Source: Sulfuricystis multivorans
GTDB taxonomy: Bacteria; Pseudomonadota; Gammaproteobacteria; Burkholderiales; Rhodocyclaceae
NCBI RefSeq assembly: GCF_003966565.1
Contig: NZ_AP018718.1
Coordinates: 372,001-436,000, forward strand
Reading direction: 5' to 3'
DNA: 64,000 bases
Every line of letters starts with the position of its first letter. Within the stretch, counting starts at the first letter, position 1. A model generated the notes under the pieces. It was not told where the DNA came from. It saw only the letters and a list, made by a program, of their open reading frames with translations, and did not search any database. The position numbers and the translations under genes are program-made. Positions 24,697 through 32,307 of this stretch are shown in pieces.

Positions 24697-26040
24697 TCAA
24701 CGCCCCGCCACGGTCATGTGGTTAACCACAATGGAACCGACGCTACGCGCGCCGCGCGTGACGGTATCGCGCCCGACGGCCTCGATGCCGGCGAACATCT
24801 CCTTGAGGTTGCCGGCGATGGTGATCTCATGCACCGGGTAGGCGATCTCGCCGTTTTCCACCCAGAAACCGGCTGCGCCGCGCGAATAGTCACCGGTCAC
24901 GTAGTTGATGCCGTGACCGAGCAGCTCGGTCACCAGCAGGCCGGTGCCGAACGCCTTGAGCAGTCCCACGAAATCATCCGGAGCGCCGGGACTGGGGGCG
25001 ACGATCAGGTTGTGGCTGCCGCCGGCATTGCCGGTGGTCGGCATGCCCAGTTTCCGTGCCGTATAGGTCGAGAGGAAATAGCCTTGCAGCACGCCGGCTT
25101 CGACGACGGTGCGATCGTGCGTGGCCACGCCATCGTCGTCGAAGGGGCTGGAGGCGAGCCCTTTGGGCAGATGCGGTCGTTCGTCGATGCGGAACCAGTC
25201 CGGGAAGATCCGCTTGCCCAGGGCGTCGACGAGAAAGCTCGCCTTGCGGTAGAGGCTGCCGCCGGAAGCGGCGTGGACGAAGCTGCCGATCAACATCGTG
25301 GCCAGCGGCGCTTCGAACATGACCTTGCATTGGCGCGTCTTCAGCTTCCTCGCCCCCAGGCGCGCGAGCGCGCGCCGTGCGGCATAGTCGCCGATCGCTT
25401 CAGGCGAGGCAAGATCGGCTGGATCGCGGTGGCCGGAATACCAGTCGTCGCGCTGCATGTCATCGCCGCGTTGGGCGATCGGCACGCAGGAGATGAAATG
25501 GCGCGTGGCAGGATAGCCGCCGATGAAACCGAGGCTATTGGCCGAGATGAAATGCGCGGCATGGATGGAAACGCTCGCGCCCTCGGAATTCGTGACCAGT
25601 GGGCTGACGGAGTACGCGGCGCTCTCGCAACGCCTGGCGAGCGCGATCGCTTCCTCGATCGCGATGTTCCAGGGGTGATAGAGATCGAGATCCGGCGTTG
25701 TCTTGGCCAGCAGTTCCGGCTCGGGCAGGCCCGCCGCATCATCCTCGGCGGTGTGACGGGCGATCGACAAGGCCGCCTCGACCGTGGCTTTGAGCGAATC
25801 CAGCGAGAAATCAGAGGTCGAGGCATGGCCGCGCCGCTTATCGAGATAGACGGTGATGGCGATCCCTTTGTCGCGGTTGAACTCGATGGTCTCGACCTCG
25901 CCCTTCCTGACGGTGACGGACTGGCCGATGCCTTCCGAGACATCGACCTCGCAGGCAGAAGCGCCAAGCCGTTTGGCGTGGCGCAGCGCATCGTGCGCCA
26001 GCTCGCGCAATCGATCGGCTGTGAAGGAAAACTCGGACAT
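24697..26040 (-). CDS. pmbA: TldE/PmbA-type metalloprotease subunit
   Basis: 447 residues with the PmbA/TldD layout: N-terminal domain with VRKGEVETIEFNRDKGIAITVYL, central region, and C-terminal beta-rich domain with PTTGNAGGSHNLIVAPS, VTELLGHGINYVTGDYSRGAAGF and EMFAGIEAVGRDT. PmbA lacks the zinc motif HEXXXH and works with TldD, which carries it, in processing of modified peptides such as microcins. No tldD lies in this window. It diverges from yjgA, a pairing common in Beta- and Gammaproteobacteria. Confidence 0.93.
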   Translation of the reverse strand: MSEFSFTADRLRELAHDALRHAKRLGASACEVDVSEGIGQSVTVRKGEVETIEFNRDKGIAITVYLDKRRGHASTSDFSLDSLKATVEAALSIARHTAEDDAAGLPEPELLAKTTPDLDLYHPWNIAIEEAIALARRCESAAYSVSPLVTNSEGASVSIHAAHFISANSLGFIGGYPATRHFISCVPIAQRGDDMQRDDWYSGHRDPADLASPEAIGDYAARRALARLGARKLKTRQCKVMFEAPLATMLIGSFVHAASGGSLYRKASFLVDALGKRIFPDWFRIDERPHLPKGLASSPFDDDGVATHDRTVVEAGVLQGYFLSTYTARKLGMPTTGNAGGSHNLIVAPSPGAPDDFVGLLKAFGTGLLVTELLGHGINYVTGDYSRGAAGFWVENGEIAYPVHEITIAGNLKEMFAGIEAVGRDTVTRGARSVGSIVVNHMTVAGR

Positions 26041-26062
26041 AGGGGGATGAAAGTGGCAAAGT

Positions 26063-26068
26063 TATAAT
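26063..26068 (+). promoter_or_regulatory. Consensus -10 box just before yjgA
   Basis: TATAAT ends 7 bp before the GTG start of yjgA, so transcription would begin at or within 2 nt of the start codon. No acceptable -35 box is present 16-18 bp upstream. A leaderless mRNA is possible. Confidence 0.45.
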
Positions 26069-26075
26069 CTTACCT

Positions 26076-26561
26076 GTGGAAACACTGGAAAAGCCCAGCA
26101 AGAGCGCTCTCAAGCGCGCGATGATCGAGCTGCAGGCGCTCGGCGAGGAATTGGTCGCGCTCTCGGCCGAGCAGCTGAAGAAAATCGATCTGCCGGAGGA
26201 ATTGCGCGAAGCCGTGCGCGATGCACAGCGCTTCACGCAGCACGAGGCGCGGCGCCGTCAGCTGCAGTTCATCGGCCGGCTGATGCGCAATCTCGATGCC
26301 GAGCCGATCCGCGCGGCGCTCGACGACATTCGTGGCATTTCTGCCCTCGCCAATGCCCGCCAGCATGCGCTCGAACGGCTGCGCGCGCGCTTGCTGGCCG
26401 ATGAAAAAGTGATTGGCGAAATCGCGGCGATACACCCGGATGCCGATCTCCAAAAGCTGCGCCAGCTGCGCCGCAATGCACTCAAGGAGCAGGAATTGGG
26501 CAAACCGCCGCGCGCCTTTCGCGAACTCTTCCGCGTATTGAGGGAACTCGATGGACAATGA
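26076..26561 (+). CDS. yjgA: Ribosome biogenesis factor YjgA/DarP (DUF615)
   Basis: 161 residues starting at GTG 26076. The family features are SKSALKRAMIELQALGEELV, LPEELREAVRDAQRFTQHEA and RRQLQFIGRLMR, with a Lys/Arg-rich helical C-terminus (LRQLRRNALKEQE). The protein associates with 50S precursors and promotes peptidyl-transferase-centre maturation. No Shine-Dalgarno stands before the GTG; an ATG at 26121 is the alternative but would cut conserved residues. It overlaps mogA by 11 bp. Confidence 0.93.
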   Translation: METLEKPSKSALKRAMIELQALGEELVALSAEQLKKIDLPEELREAVRDAQRFTQHEARRRQLQFIGRLMRNLDAEPIRAALDDIRGISALANARQHALERLRARLLADEKVIGEIAAIHPDADLQKLRQLRRNALKEQELGKPPRAFRELFRVLRELDGQ

Positions 26562-27105
26562 ATTGTTGATCGGCCTGGTGTCGATTTCCGATAGGGCCTC
26601 CTCCGGCGTCTATGAGGACAAGGGTATTCCGGCGCTCAAGGAGTGGTTTGCCGCGGCGCTTGCTTCGCCCTGGCGCATGGAATGCCGGCTGATTCCAGAC
26701 GAGCAGCTGGTGATCGAGCAAACCTTGATCGAACTCGCTGATACCGTCGGCTGCCACCTCGTGCTCACCACGGGCGGCACGGGGCCGGCACCGCGCGACG
26801 TGACGCCCGAGGCGACATTGGCGGTTGCGCACAAGGTGATGCCGGGTTTCGGCGAGCAGATGCGCGCGGTGAGTCTGAAATATGTGCCGACGGCGATCCT
26901 TTCTCGGCAGGTGGGCGTGATTCGCGGCAAGACACTGATCCTCAACCTGCCCGGCCAGCCCAAGGCGATCAAGGAAACCCTCGATGGCATCTTCGCCGCG
27001 GTGCCCTACTGCATCGATCTGATCGGCGGGCCCTACATCGAGACGAACGAGGCCGTCGTCAAGGCGTTCCGGCCCAAGTCTGCAGCAAAGCCAGCCCCCA
27101 ATTGA
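26551..27105 (+). CDS. mogA: Molybdopterin adenylyltransferase
   Basis: 184 residues with IGLVSISDRASSGVYEDKG at the N-terminus, the nucleotide loop TTGGTGPAPRDVTPEATL and the motif LPGQPKAIKETL. MogA adenylates molybdopterin so that MoeA can insert molybdate. The yjgA-mogA order is widespread. The 3' end overlaps the convergent aminopeptidase gene by 47 bp, so the C-terminal tail (KSAAKPAPN) shares DNA with the peptidase C-terminus. Confidence 0.95.
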   Translation: MDNELLIGLVSISDRASSGVYEDKGIPALKEWFAAALASPWRMECRLIPDEQLVIEQTLIELADTVGCHLVLTTGGTGPAPRDVTPEATLAVAHKVMPGFGEQMRAVSLKYVPTAILSRQVGVIRGKTLILNLPGQPKAIKETLDGIFAAVPYCIDLIGGPYIETNEAVVKAFRPKSAAKPAPN

Positions 27106-28495
27106 CACCAAAGCCGGTGGTGTCGGTCGCCACCGCGCCGAGGCCCCCCTGGCAGCTCGCCGCGGCGAGATCGACGTGCAGCCACGGCGTTTGACCAACG
27201 AAGCGGGAGAGGAAGCGCGCGGCGAGGATGTGGTCGGCTTCTCCCTCCAAGGTGCATTGCTTGACATCGGCCACCTTCGATTCGAGCGCCGCTTCGTAAT
27301 CCTCGTCCTGCGGGAAGACGCAGACGCGCTCGCTGCTTTCCCGTCCGGCGCGCACCGCGGCATGCGCCAGATCGCCGTCGGAGGCGAACACGCCGGAATA
27401 GCGCGTGCCGAGCGCGGTGATCATGCTGCCGGTGAGCGTGGCGAAATCGATCATCAGCTTTGGTTCGCCTTTCACGGCGAGCGCCAGCGTATCGGCCAGC
27501 ACCATGCGACCTTCGGCGTCGGTATGCACCACCTCGATCGTCGTGCCATCGAGCGCCCGGACGATGTCGCCTTGCGCATAGGCGCGCGGCGAGATGTGGT
27601 TCCTGGCGATGGCCAGCCAGCAGTCGATCGCGATCGGCAGCTTCAGTTCCGCAGCGGCGCACAGCAGCGCCAGCGCAACCGCCGAGCCGGCCATGTCCTC
27701 GTGCATGCCGGTCATGTATTTCGCCGGCTTGAGGTTCAAGCCACCAGTATCAAAGCAGATGCCCTTGCCGATCAGCGCAACGCGTTTCGCGGCCTTCTTC
27801 GGGCGCCAGGAAAGATGCACGATCGCGGCGCCGCCACCGTTGTCATCCGAGCCTTGCGCCACGGCGCAGAACGCGCCGGCGCCCATTTTCTCGAGCTTCT
27901 TGAAATCGAATTCCTCGAGCGCAAAACCTTGCTCTTTGGCGAGCTGGCGGATTCGCGCGCGATAGTGCGAAGGGTCGAGCCGGTTGGGCGGTAGCGCCGT
28001 GAGCTCGCGTGCCAGCAGGTTCGCCCGCGCCGCGGCAATGCAAAACTCGGCGTTGGCGGGACGGCACGGCAAGACGATTTCGGCCAGCGGTTTGAGCGCT
28101 TTCTTTTTCTGCTGCGGCAGCGGCACGCCATTGACGAGCGCGACATAGAGCGCATCGGAGAGCGCCAGGTCATCGACGTCATGCGGCACGATGGCCAGCG
28201 CCTTGGGCGACTCTTCCAGCAGCGGCATGAGGGCCTTGCGCAGTCCGGTGAGTCGCTCGAAGCGCGACCTTGCCGGGTCGTAGGCGAAGAGCGTCGCGTG
28301 CGTGCCGTCGGGAAAATCGGCGCCAAGCGGCGTCTTGGCGAGCTCCGCTGCTTTCATCTCCTTGCGTTTCAAGAGAGTTTCCCAGAATCTGCCTTCGGGC
28401 AAGCCGGCCGGCAGGGTCTTGCCGGCGGGGATCAGGATCAGGCGGTGTTGGCCGCGTGGCGTGGCGGCGATGGAAAGTTTGGGCAATGCGATCAT
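27059..28495 (-). CDS. M17 leucyl aminopeptidase family protein
   Basis: 478 residues. The C-terminal catalytic domain carries [20 protein letters not shown] (metal Asp and Lys), [15 protein letters not shown] and the signature [15 protein letters not shown]. Two-zinc aminopeptidases of this type release N-terminal amino acids and form hexamers. The N-terminal domain is divergent from PepA; the protein is closer to PepB-like or generic M17 proteins. An exact 24-nt REP-like repeat lies in frame in the region coding CRPANAEF, before the helix preceding [11 protein letters not shown]. Confidence 0.9.
   Translation of the reverse strand: MIALPKLSIAATPRGQHRLILIPAGKTLPAGLPEGRFWETLLKRKEMKAAELAKTPLGADFPDGTHATLFAYDPARSRFERLTGLRKALMPLLEESPKALAIVPHDVDDLALSDALYVALVNGVPLPQQKKKALKPLAEIVLPCRPANAEFCIAAARANLLARELTALPPNRLDPSHYRARIRQLAKEQGFALEEFDFKKLEKMGAGAFCAVAQGSDDNGGGAAIVHLSWRPKKAAKRVALIGKGICFDTGGLNLKPAKYMTGMHEDMAGSAVALALLCAAAELKLPIAIDCWLAIARNHISPRAYAQGDIVRALDGTTIEVVHTDAEGRMVLADTLALAVKGEPKLMIDFATLTGSMITALGTRYSGVFASDGDLAHAAVRAGRESSERVCVFPQDEDYEAALESKVADVKQCTLEGEADHILAARFLSRFVGQTPWLHVDLAAASCQGGLGAVATDTTGFGVNWGLALLQTWAGTP
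28043..28066 (+). repeat. REP-like repeat copy inside the aminopeptidase gene
   Basis: These 24 nt are identical to 9686-9709. On the coding (minus) strand they are translated in frame as part of [10 protein letters not shown], so the copy is tolerated as protein. No flanking hairpin partner was found here. Confidence 0.75.
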
Positions 28496-28507
28496 GAGGG
28501 GGCTCCG

Positions 28508-28513
28508 TATAAT
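28508..28513 (+). promoter_or_regulatory. Consensus -10 box just before thyA
   Basis: TATAAT ends 10 bp before the thyA ATG, so the transcript would have a leader of only about 3 nt. As at yjgA, no Shine-Dalgarno and no clear -35 box are seen. The site lies just outside the divergent aminopeptidase start. Confidence 0.45.
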
Positions 28514-28523
28514 CGCTCGGATT

Positions 28524-29318
28524 ATGCGTCAATACCTCGATCTCATGCGCCATGTGCTCGACCAGGGGCACGAGAAGTCCGATCGCACCGGCACCGGCAC
28601 CCGTTCGGTATTCGGCTGGCAGATGCGCTTCGACCTTGCCGAGGGTTTCCCGCTTCTGACCACCAAGAAGCTGCATCTGCGCTCGATCATCCACGAGTTG
28701 CTCTGGTTTCTGCGCGGTGAGACCAACATCGCCTATCTCAGGGAAAACAAAGTCACGATTTGGGATGAGTGGGCGGATGCCAACGGCGATCTGGGGCCGG
28801 TCTATGGCCATCAATGGCGCCACTGGCCGGGACGTGACGGCCAGGAGATCGACCAGATCGCCCATCTCATCGACGGCCTCAAGAAGAACCCGGACTCGCG
28901 CCGCCACATCGTCACCGCCTGGAATCCGGCCGATATCGACCGGATGGCCTTGCCGCCTTGCCATCTGCTCTTCCAGTTCTACGTCGCCGAGGGCAAATTG
29001 AGCTGCCAGCTCTACCAGAGGAGCGCCGACATCTTTCTCGGCGTGCCGTTCAACATCGCCTCCTATGCCTTGCTGACGCTGATGGTCGCGCAGGTCTGCG
29101 GCTTACGCCCGGGAGAATTCATCCATACGCTGGGGGATGCGCACCTCTACAGCAATCACCTCGACCAGGCGCGGCTGCAATTGACGCGTGAGCCCCGCCC
29201 TTTGCCGACGATGAAGCTCAACCCGGTGGTGCAGGACATCTTCGCCTTCCGCTTCGAGGATTTCACACTCGAAGGTTATGACCCGCATCCGCATATTCCG
29301 GCACCGGTGGCGGTTTGA
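28524..29318 (+). CDS. thyA: Thymidylate synthase
   Basis: 264 residues, the same length as E. coli ThyA, from the ATG at 28524 ([15 protein letters not shown]). Key motifs: [43 protein letters not shown] with the catalytic cysteine, [18 protein letters not shown] and [12 protein letters not shown]. It methylates dUMP to dTMP using 5,10-methylene-THF and yields dihydrofolate for FolA. folA, normally next to thyA, lies 8.9 kb downstream past the glycogen genes. Confidence 0.97.
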   Translation: MRQYLDLMRHVLDQGHEKSDRTGTGTRSVFGWQMRFDLAEGFPLLTTKKLHLRSIIHELLWFLRGETNIAYLRENKVTIWDEWADANGDLGPVYGHQWRHWPGRDGQEIDQIAHLIDGLKKNPDSRRHIVTAWNPADIDRMALPPCHLLFQFYVAEGKLSCQLYQRSADIFLGVPFNIASYALLTLMVAQVCGLRPGEFIHTLGDAHLYSNHLDQARLQLTREPRPLPTMKLNPVVQDIFAFRFEDFTLEGYDPHPHIPAPVAV

Positions 29319-29321
29319 GCG

Positions 29322-30242
29322 ATGAAACTGATCGGCGACATCGGCGGTACCAAGACGCTGCTTGCGCTCGTCGATGATGCTGGGCGGAGTAACGCGCGCT
29401 GCCGTTTCGCCAGCGCCGAGTTTGCGACTTTCGATGATCTGTTGGCCGCGTATCTGCGCGAGGTGAATACGCCGATCGATGGCGGTTGTCTCGCCGTGGC
29501 CGGGCCGGTGGCCAACGATGGGCGCTCGGCGAAGGTGACCAACCTGCCTTGGCAAATCGATTGCGCTCTTCTGGAGGCGCGATTCGGCCTTGGCCGAGTG
29601 CGGTTGATCAACGATTTCGCTGCGGTCGCCCATGGCATCGCGGCGCTGAAATCCGAGCAGATGATCTTCTTGCAGGCAGGTGAGCCATGCCAGGAGGGCG
29701 TGAAACTGGTGCTTGGCGCAGGCACCGGGCTGGGCATGGCGATCATTGCTGGCGGTCGCATTCTGCCCAGCGAAGGGGGGCACATCGGCTTTGCGCCGCT
29801 TGACGAGACGCAATGGCAGACTTGGCGAGCGTTGCAGGCGCGCTATGGCCGCGTCACGGCGGAACGGGTCATTTCCGGACCGGGGATGGAGAACCTCCAC
29901 CGTATCCTGGCCGGGGAGGAGCTCGACGCAGCGGCGATCCTCGCGCGGGCACGGCAGAACGAGCCGGCAGCCCTGCGCACGCTGGAGGTGTTCTGCACGG
30001 CCTACGGCGCCTTTGCCGGCGACATGGCGCTGGCAGTGCTGGCGCATGGTGGTGTGTTCCTCGCTGGTGGCGTTACGCAACATCTTTTGCCCGAGCTGGG
30101 CAGCAGTGGTTTCGTGGCAGCCTTCAATGACAAAGCCGAGCATGCGGAATTGGTGCGCCGCATACCTGTCGCGGTGGTGACTGACCCGGACATCGGTTTG
30201 CAGGGGGCCGCCGCCGCTTTGCAAAGCGGCGCGTTTCGTTGA
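29322..30242 (+). CDS. glk: Glucokinase
   Basis: 306 residues. The phosphate-1 loop LIGDIGGTKTLLALVD, NDFAAVAHGI, LGAGTGLGMA and SEGGHIGFAPLDETQ are the Glk hallmarks; LAGGVTQHLL is the adenosine motif. It phosphorylates glucose to glucose 6-phosphate. It begins 3 bp after thyA, so it is in the same transcript, and opens the carbohydrate block. Glucose released by glucan degradation would be the likely substrate. Confidence 0.94.
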   Translation: MKLIGDIGGTKTLLALVDDAGRSNARCRFASAEFATFDDLLAAYLREVNTPIDGGCLAVAGPVANDGRSAKVTNLPWQIDCALLEARFGLGRVRLINDFAAVAHGIAALKSEQMIFLQAGEPCQEGVKLVLGAGTGLGMAIIAGGRILPSEGGHIGFAPLDETQWQTWRALQARYGRVTAERVISGPGMENLHRILAGEELDAAAILARARQNEPAALRTLEVFCTAYGAFAGDMALAVLAHGGVFLAGGVTQHLLPELGSSGFVAAFNDKAEHAELVRRIPVAVVTDPDIGLQGAAAALQSGAFR

Positions 30243-30330
30243 CCGTTGTCAACATTCCGTCACATGTAAAGTGTATAAGGATGGATTTTGACAGGTCGAA
30301 GAAACATCATCATGCGAGGAGACCCAAACC

Positions 30331-30711
30331 ATGACCACAGCCACCAAGACGACCGACGAACCGGTAAAGAAGTCCGGCAACGCGCGCAGCAAGCCGAAGG
30401 CCACCGCGAAGTCTAGTGATACGGCCAAGCTTTCGACCGCGAAGAAGACGTCTGCCGCAAAGGCCACGGCAGCGAAAAAGACTACGAAGCCGAAGACGCC
30501 GGCTGCGAAGCAAGCCGATGTTGCTCCGGCAGCCACGCAGACGCCGACGCTGCCCGAGCTGACACCCGAGCAGCGGCGCCTGTATGTCGAAGTGGCGGCC
30601 TACTACATCGCCGAGCGGCGCGGTTTCCGGGGCGGCAGCGAGATGGAAGACTGGCTGCAGGCCGAAGCGGAAATCGATCGCTTGCTGCGCGAGGGCATTC
30701 TCAAGCCATAA
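30331..30711 (+). CDS. DUF2934 protein with lysine/alanine-rich histone H1-like N-terminus
   Basis: 126 residues in two parts. Residues 1-75 are low complexity, rich in Lys, Ala, Thr and Ser (TAKKTSAAKATAAKKTTKP), like histone-H1-type bacterial proteins. Residues 78-126 are a DUF2934 domain (LYVEVAAYYIAERRGFRGG, DWLQAEAEIDRLL). A ribosome site GAGGAG stands 11 bp upstream and the 88-bp gap before it is AT-rich with TATAAG at 30274, so it may have its own promoter. DUF2934 proteins often lie near glycogen genes; the role is unknown. DNA binding is suggested by charge only. Confidence 0.82.
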   Translation: MTTATKTTDEPVKKSGNARSKPKATAKSSDTAKLSTAKKTSAAKATAAKKTTKPKTPAAKQADVAPAATQTPTLPELTPEQRRLYVEVAAYYIAERRGFRGGSEMEDWLQAEAEIDRLLREGILKP

Positions 30712-30821
30712 TACGCACATCCCGAGCAACCGCTCCCGCCCGCCAGAGGGAGTGCGCCGATGGCGCAACAAGACAAACGATGCGGCGGGCTTGCCTGGGA
30801 AACGACAACAGGGAGTGATTC

Positions 30822-32126
30822 ATGCAACATGATCTGCCATTCAACGACCCGCATGCGCCGCATGGTCGTTTCGTCAGCCATCTGACCCGTTCCACCTATG
30901 CGATCATCCTCGCCGGTGGACGCGGCAGCCGGCTGATGCAGCTCACCGACTGGCGCGCCAAGCCTGCCGTGCCTTTTGGCGGCAAGTTCCGCATCATCGA
31001 CTTCACGCTCTCCAACTGTGTCAATTCAGGCATCCGGCGCATCGGTGTGGCGACGCAATACAAGGCGCAAAGCCTGATCCGCCATCTGCAGCGCGGCTGG
31101 AGTTTCCTCGACGGGCGTTTCGACGAATTCATCGACCTATTGCCGGCGCAGCAGCAGATCGGCGAAGACTGGTATCAAGGCACCGCCGACGCGGTATTCC
31201 AGAACATCGACCTGTTGCGCCGCAACGAGCCGAAGTACGTGCTGATCCTCTCGGGCGACCACATCTACAAGATGGACTACGGCCGCTTGCTCGCGCAGCA
31301 TGTGCAGACCGAGGCAGATCTGACCATTGCCTGCATGGATGTGCCGATCGAGGAGGCGAGTGCCTTCGGCGTGATGGGTGTGAATGAAGAACGCCGCATC
31401 GTCAGCTTCATCGAGAAGCCGAAACAGCCGGCATCGATTCCTGGCCGGCCAGACCGCGCGCTGGTCAACATGGGCGTGTATGTCTTCAATGCGAGCTTCC
31501 TCTACGAACAGCTGATCCGCGATGCCGATGATCCGCATTCGGATCACGACTTCGGCAAGAACGTCATCCCGCACATCATCAGCCGCTACCTGGCTTATGC
31601 GCACGACTTCGTCGAAAGCTGTGTCGGCATCCCGGAAAACGGCGTGCCATACTGGCGTGATGTCGGCACGGTTGACGCTTACTGGGAGGCGAACATCGAG
31701 CTGACCAAGGTATCGCCCGAGCTCAACATGTACGACGAGGACTGGCCGATCTGGACGCATCAGGAACAGCTGCCGCCAGCCAAGTTCGTCTTCGACGAGG
31801 ACGAGCGGCGCGGTATGGCGATCGATTCGTTGGTCTCGGGCGGCGACATCATCAGCGGTGCCGTGGTGCGCCGCTCGTTGCTGTTCTCGCGCGTGTTCGT
31901 GCATAGTTGGGCGCTCGTGGAGGATTCCGTGGTGCTGCCGAATGCCGAGATCGGCCGCCATTGCAAGATCCGCCGCGCGGTGATCGACAAGAACTGCAAG
32001 GTGCCGGAAGGGATGGTGATCGGCTATGACCCGGAAGAAGATCGCAAGCGCTTCCACGTCACGCCGAAAGGCATCTGCCTCGTGACGCCGGAGATGCTCG
32101 GGCAGAAGATCCACCACATCCGCTAG
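30822..32126 (+). CDS. glgC: Glucose-1-phosphate adenylyltransferase
   Basis: 434 residues. The nucleotidyltransferase domain has [59 protein letters not shown] and NMGVYVFN. The C-terminal left-handed beta-helix holds [17 protein letters not shown]. It makes ADP-glucose, the committed step of glycogen synthesis, and is normally activated by sugar phosphates. A ribosome site GGGAGTG precedes the ATG. It is the first glg gene in the block; GlgA downstream uses its product. Confidence 0.96.
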   Translation: MQHDLPFNDPHAPHGRFVSHLTRSTYAIILAGGRGSRLMQLTDWRAKPAVPFGGKFRIIDFTLSNCVNSGIRRIGVATQYKAQSLIRHLQRGWSFLDGRFDEFIDLLPAQQQIGEDWYQGTADAVFQNIDLLRRNEPKYVLILSGDHIYKMDYGRLLAQHVQTEADLTIACMDVPIEEASAFGVMGVNEERRIVSFIEKPKQPASIPGRPDRALVNMGVYVFNASFLYEQLIRDADDPHSDHDFGKNVIPHIISRYLAYAHDFVESCVGIPENGVPYWRDVGTVDAYWEANIELTKVSPELNMYDEDWPIWTHQEQLPPAKFVFDEDERRGMAIDSLVSGGDIISGAVVRRSLLFSRVFVHSWALVEDSVVLPNAEIGRHCKIRRAVIDKNCKVPEGMVIGYDPEEDRKRFHVTPKGICLVTPEMLGQKIHHIR

Positions 32127-32137
32127 GCACCTCGCCC

Positions 32138-32290
32138 AACAGGCCGTTGCAAAACGTCACCAGGATGGCTAGATGCAAGGCGCATGAAGCGCAGCGACCG
32201 AGACATGTCGCAATGGCCTGCCAAGACCTGGCCCCGCTTCTTCCGATGCAATGGCCTGGCGGCGGTGAGGCGTAAAATCGCCATCCACCT
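32138..32290. repeat. Intergenic sequence resembling a dispersed repeat, glgC-glgP gap
   Basis: The 181-bp gap after glgC holds no convincing gene. It contains a direct repeat of GCAATGGCCTG (32210-32220 and 32248-32258) and a segment (CGTTGCAAAACG, GGATGGCTAGATGCAAGGCG, AGCGCAGCGACCGAGACATG) that from memory resembles repeats dispersed between genes in related betaproteobacteria. No second copy was found in this window, so its repeat status is unproven. Confidence 0.35.
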
Positions 32291-32307
32291 CGAAAAACGG
32301 GAAAAAA

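Noticed and set aside
24700-24730. Possible further REP-like copy near the pmbA stop
   Set aside because: Only a partial match (CGTCAACGCCCCGCCACGG reversed) with too many differences.
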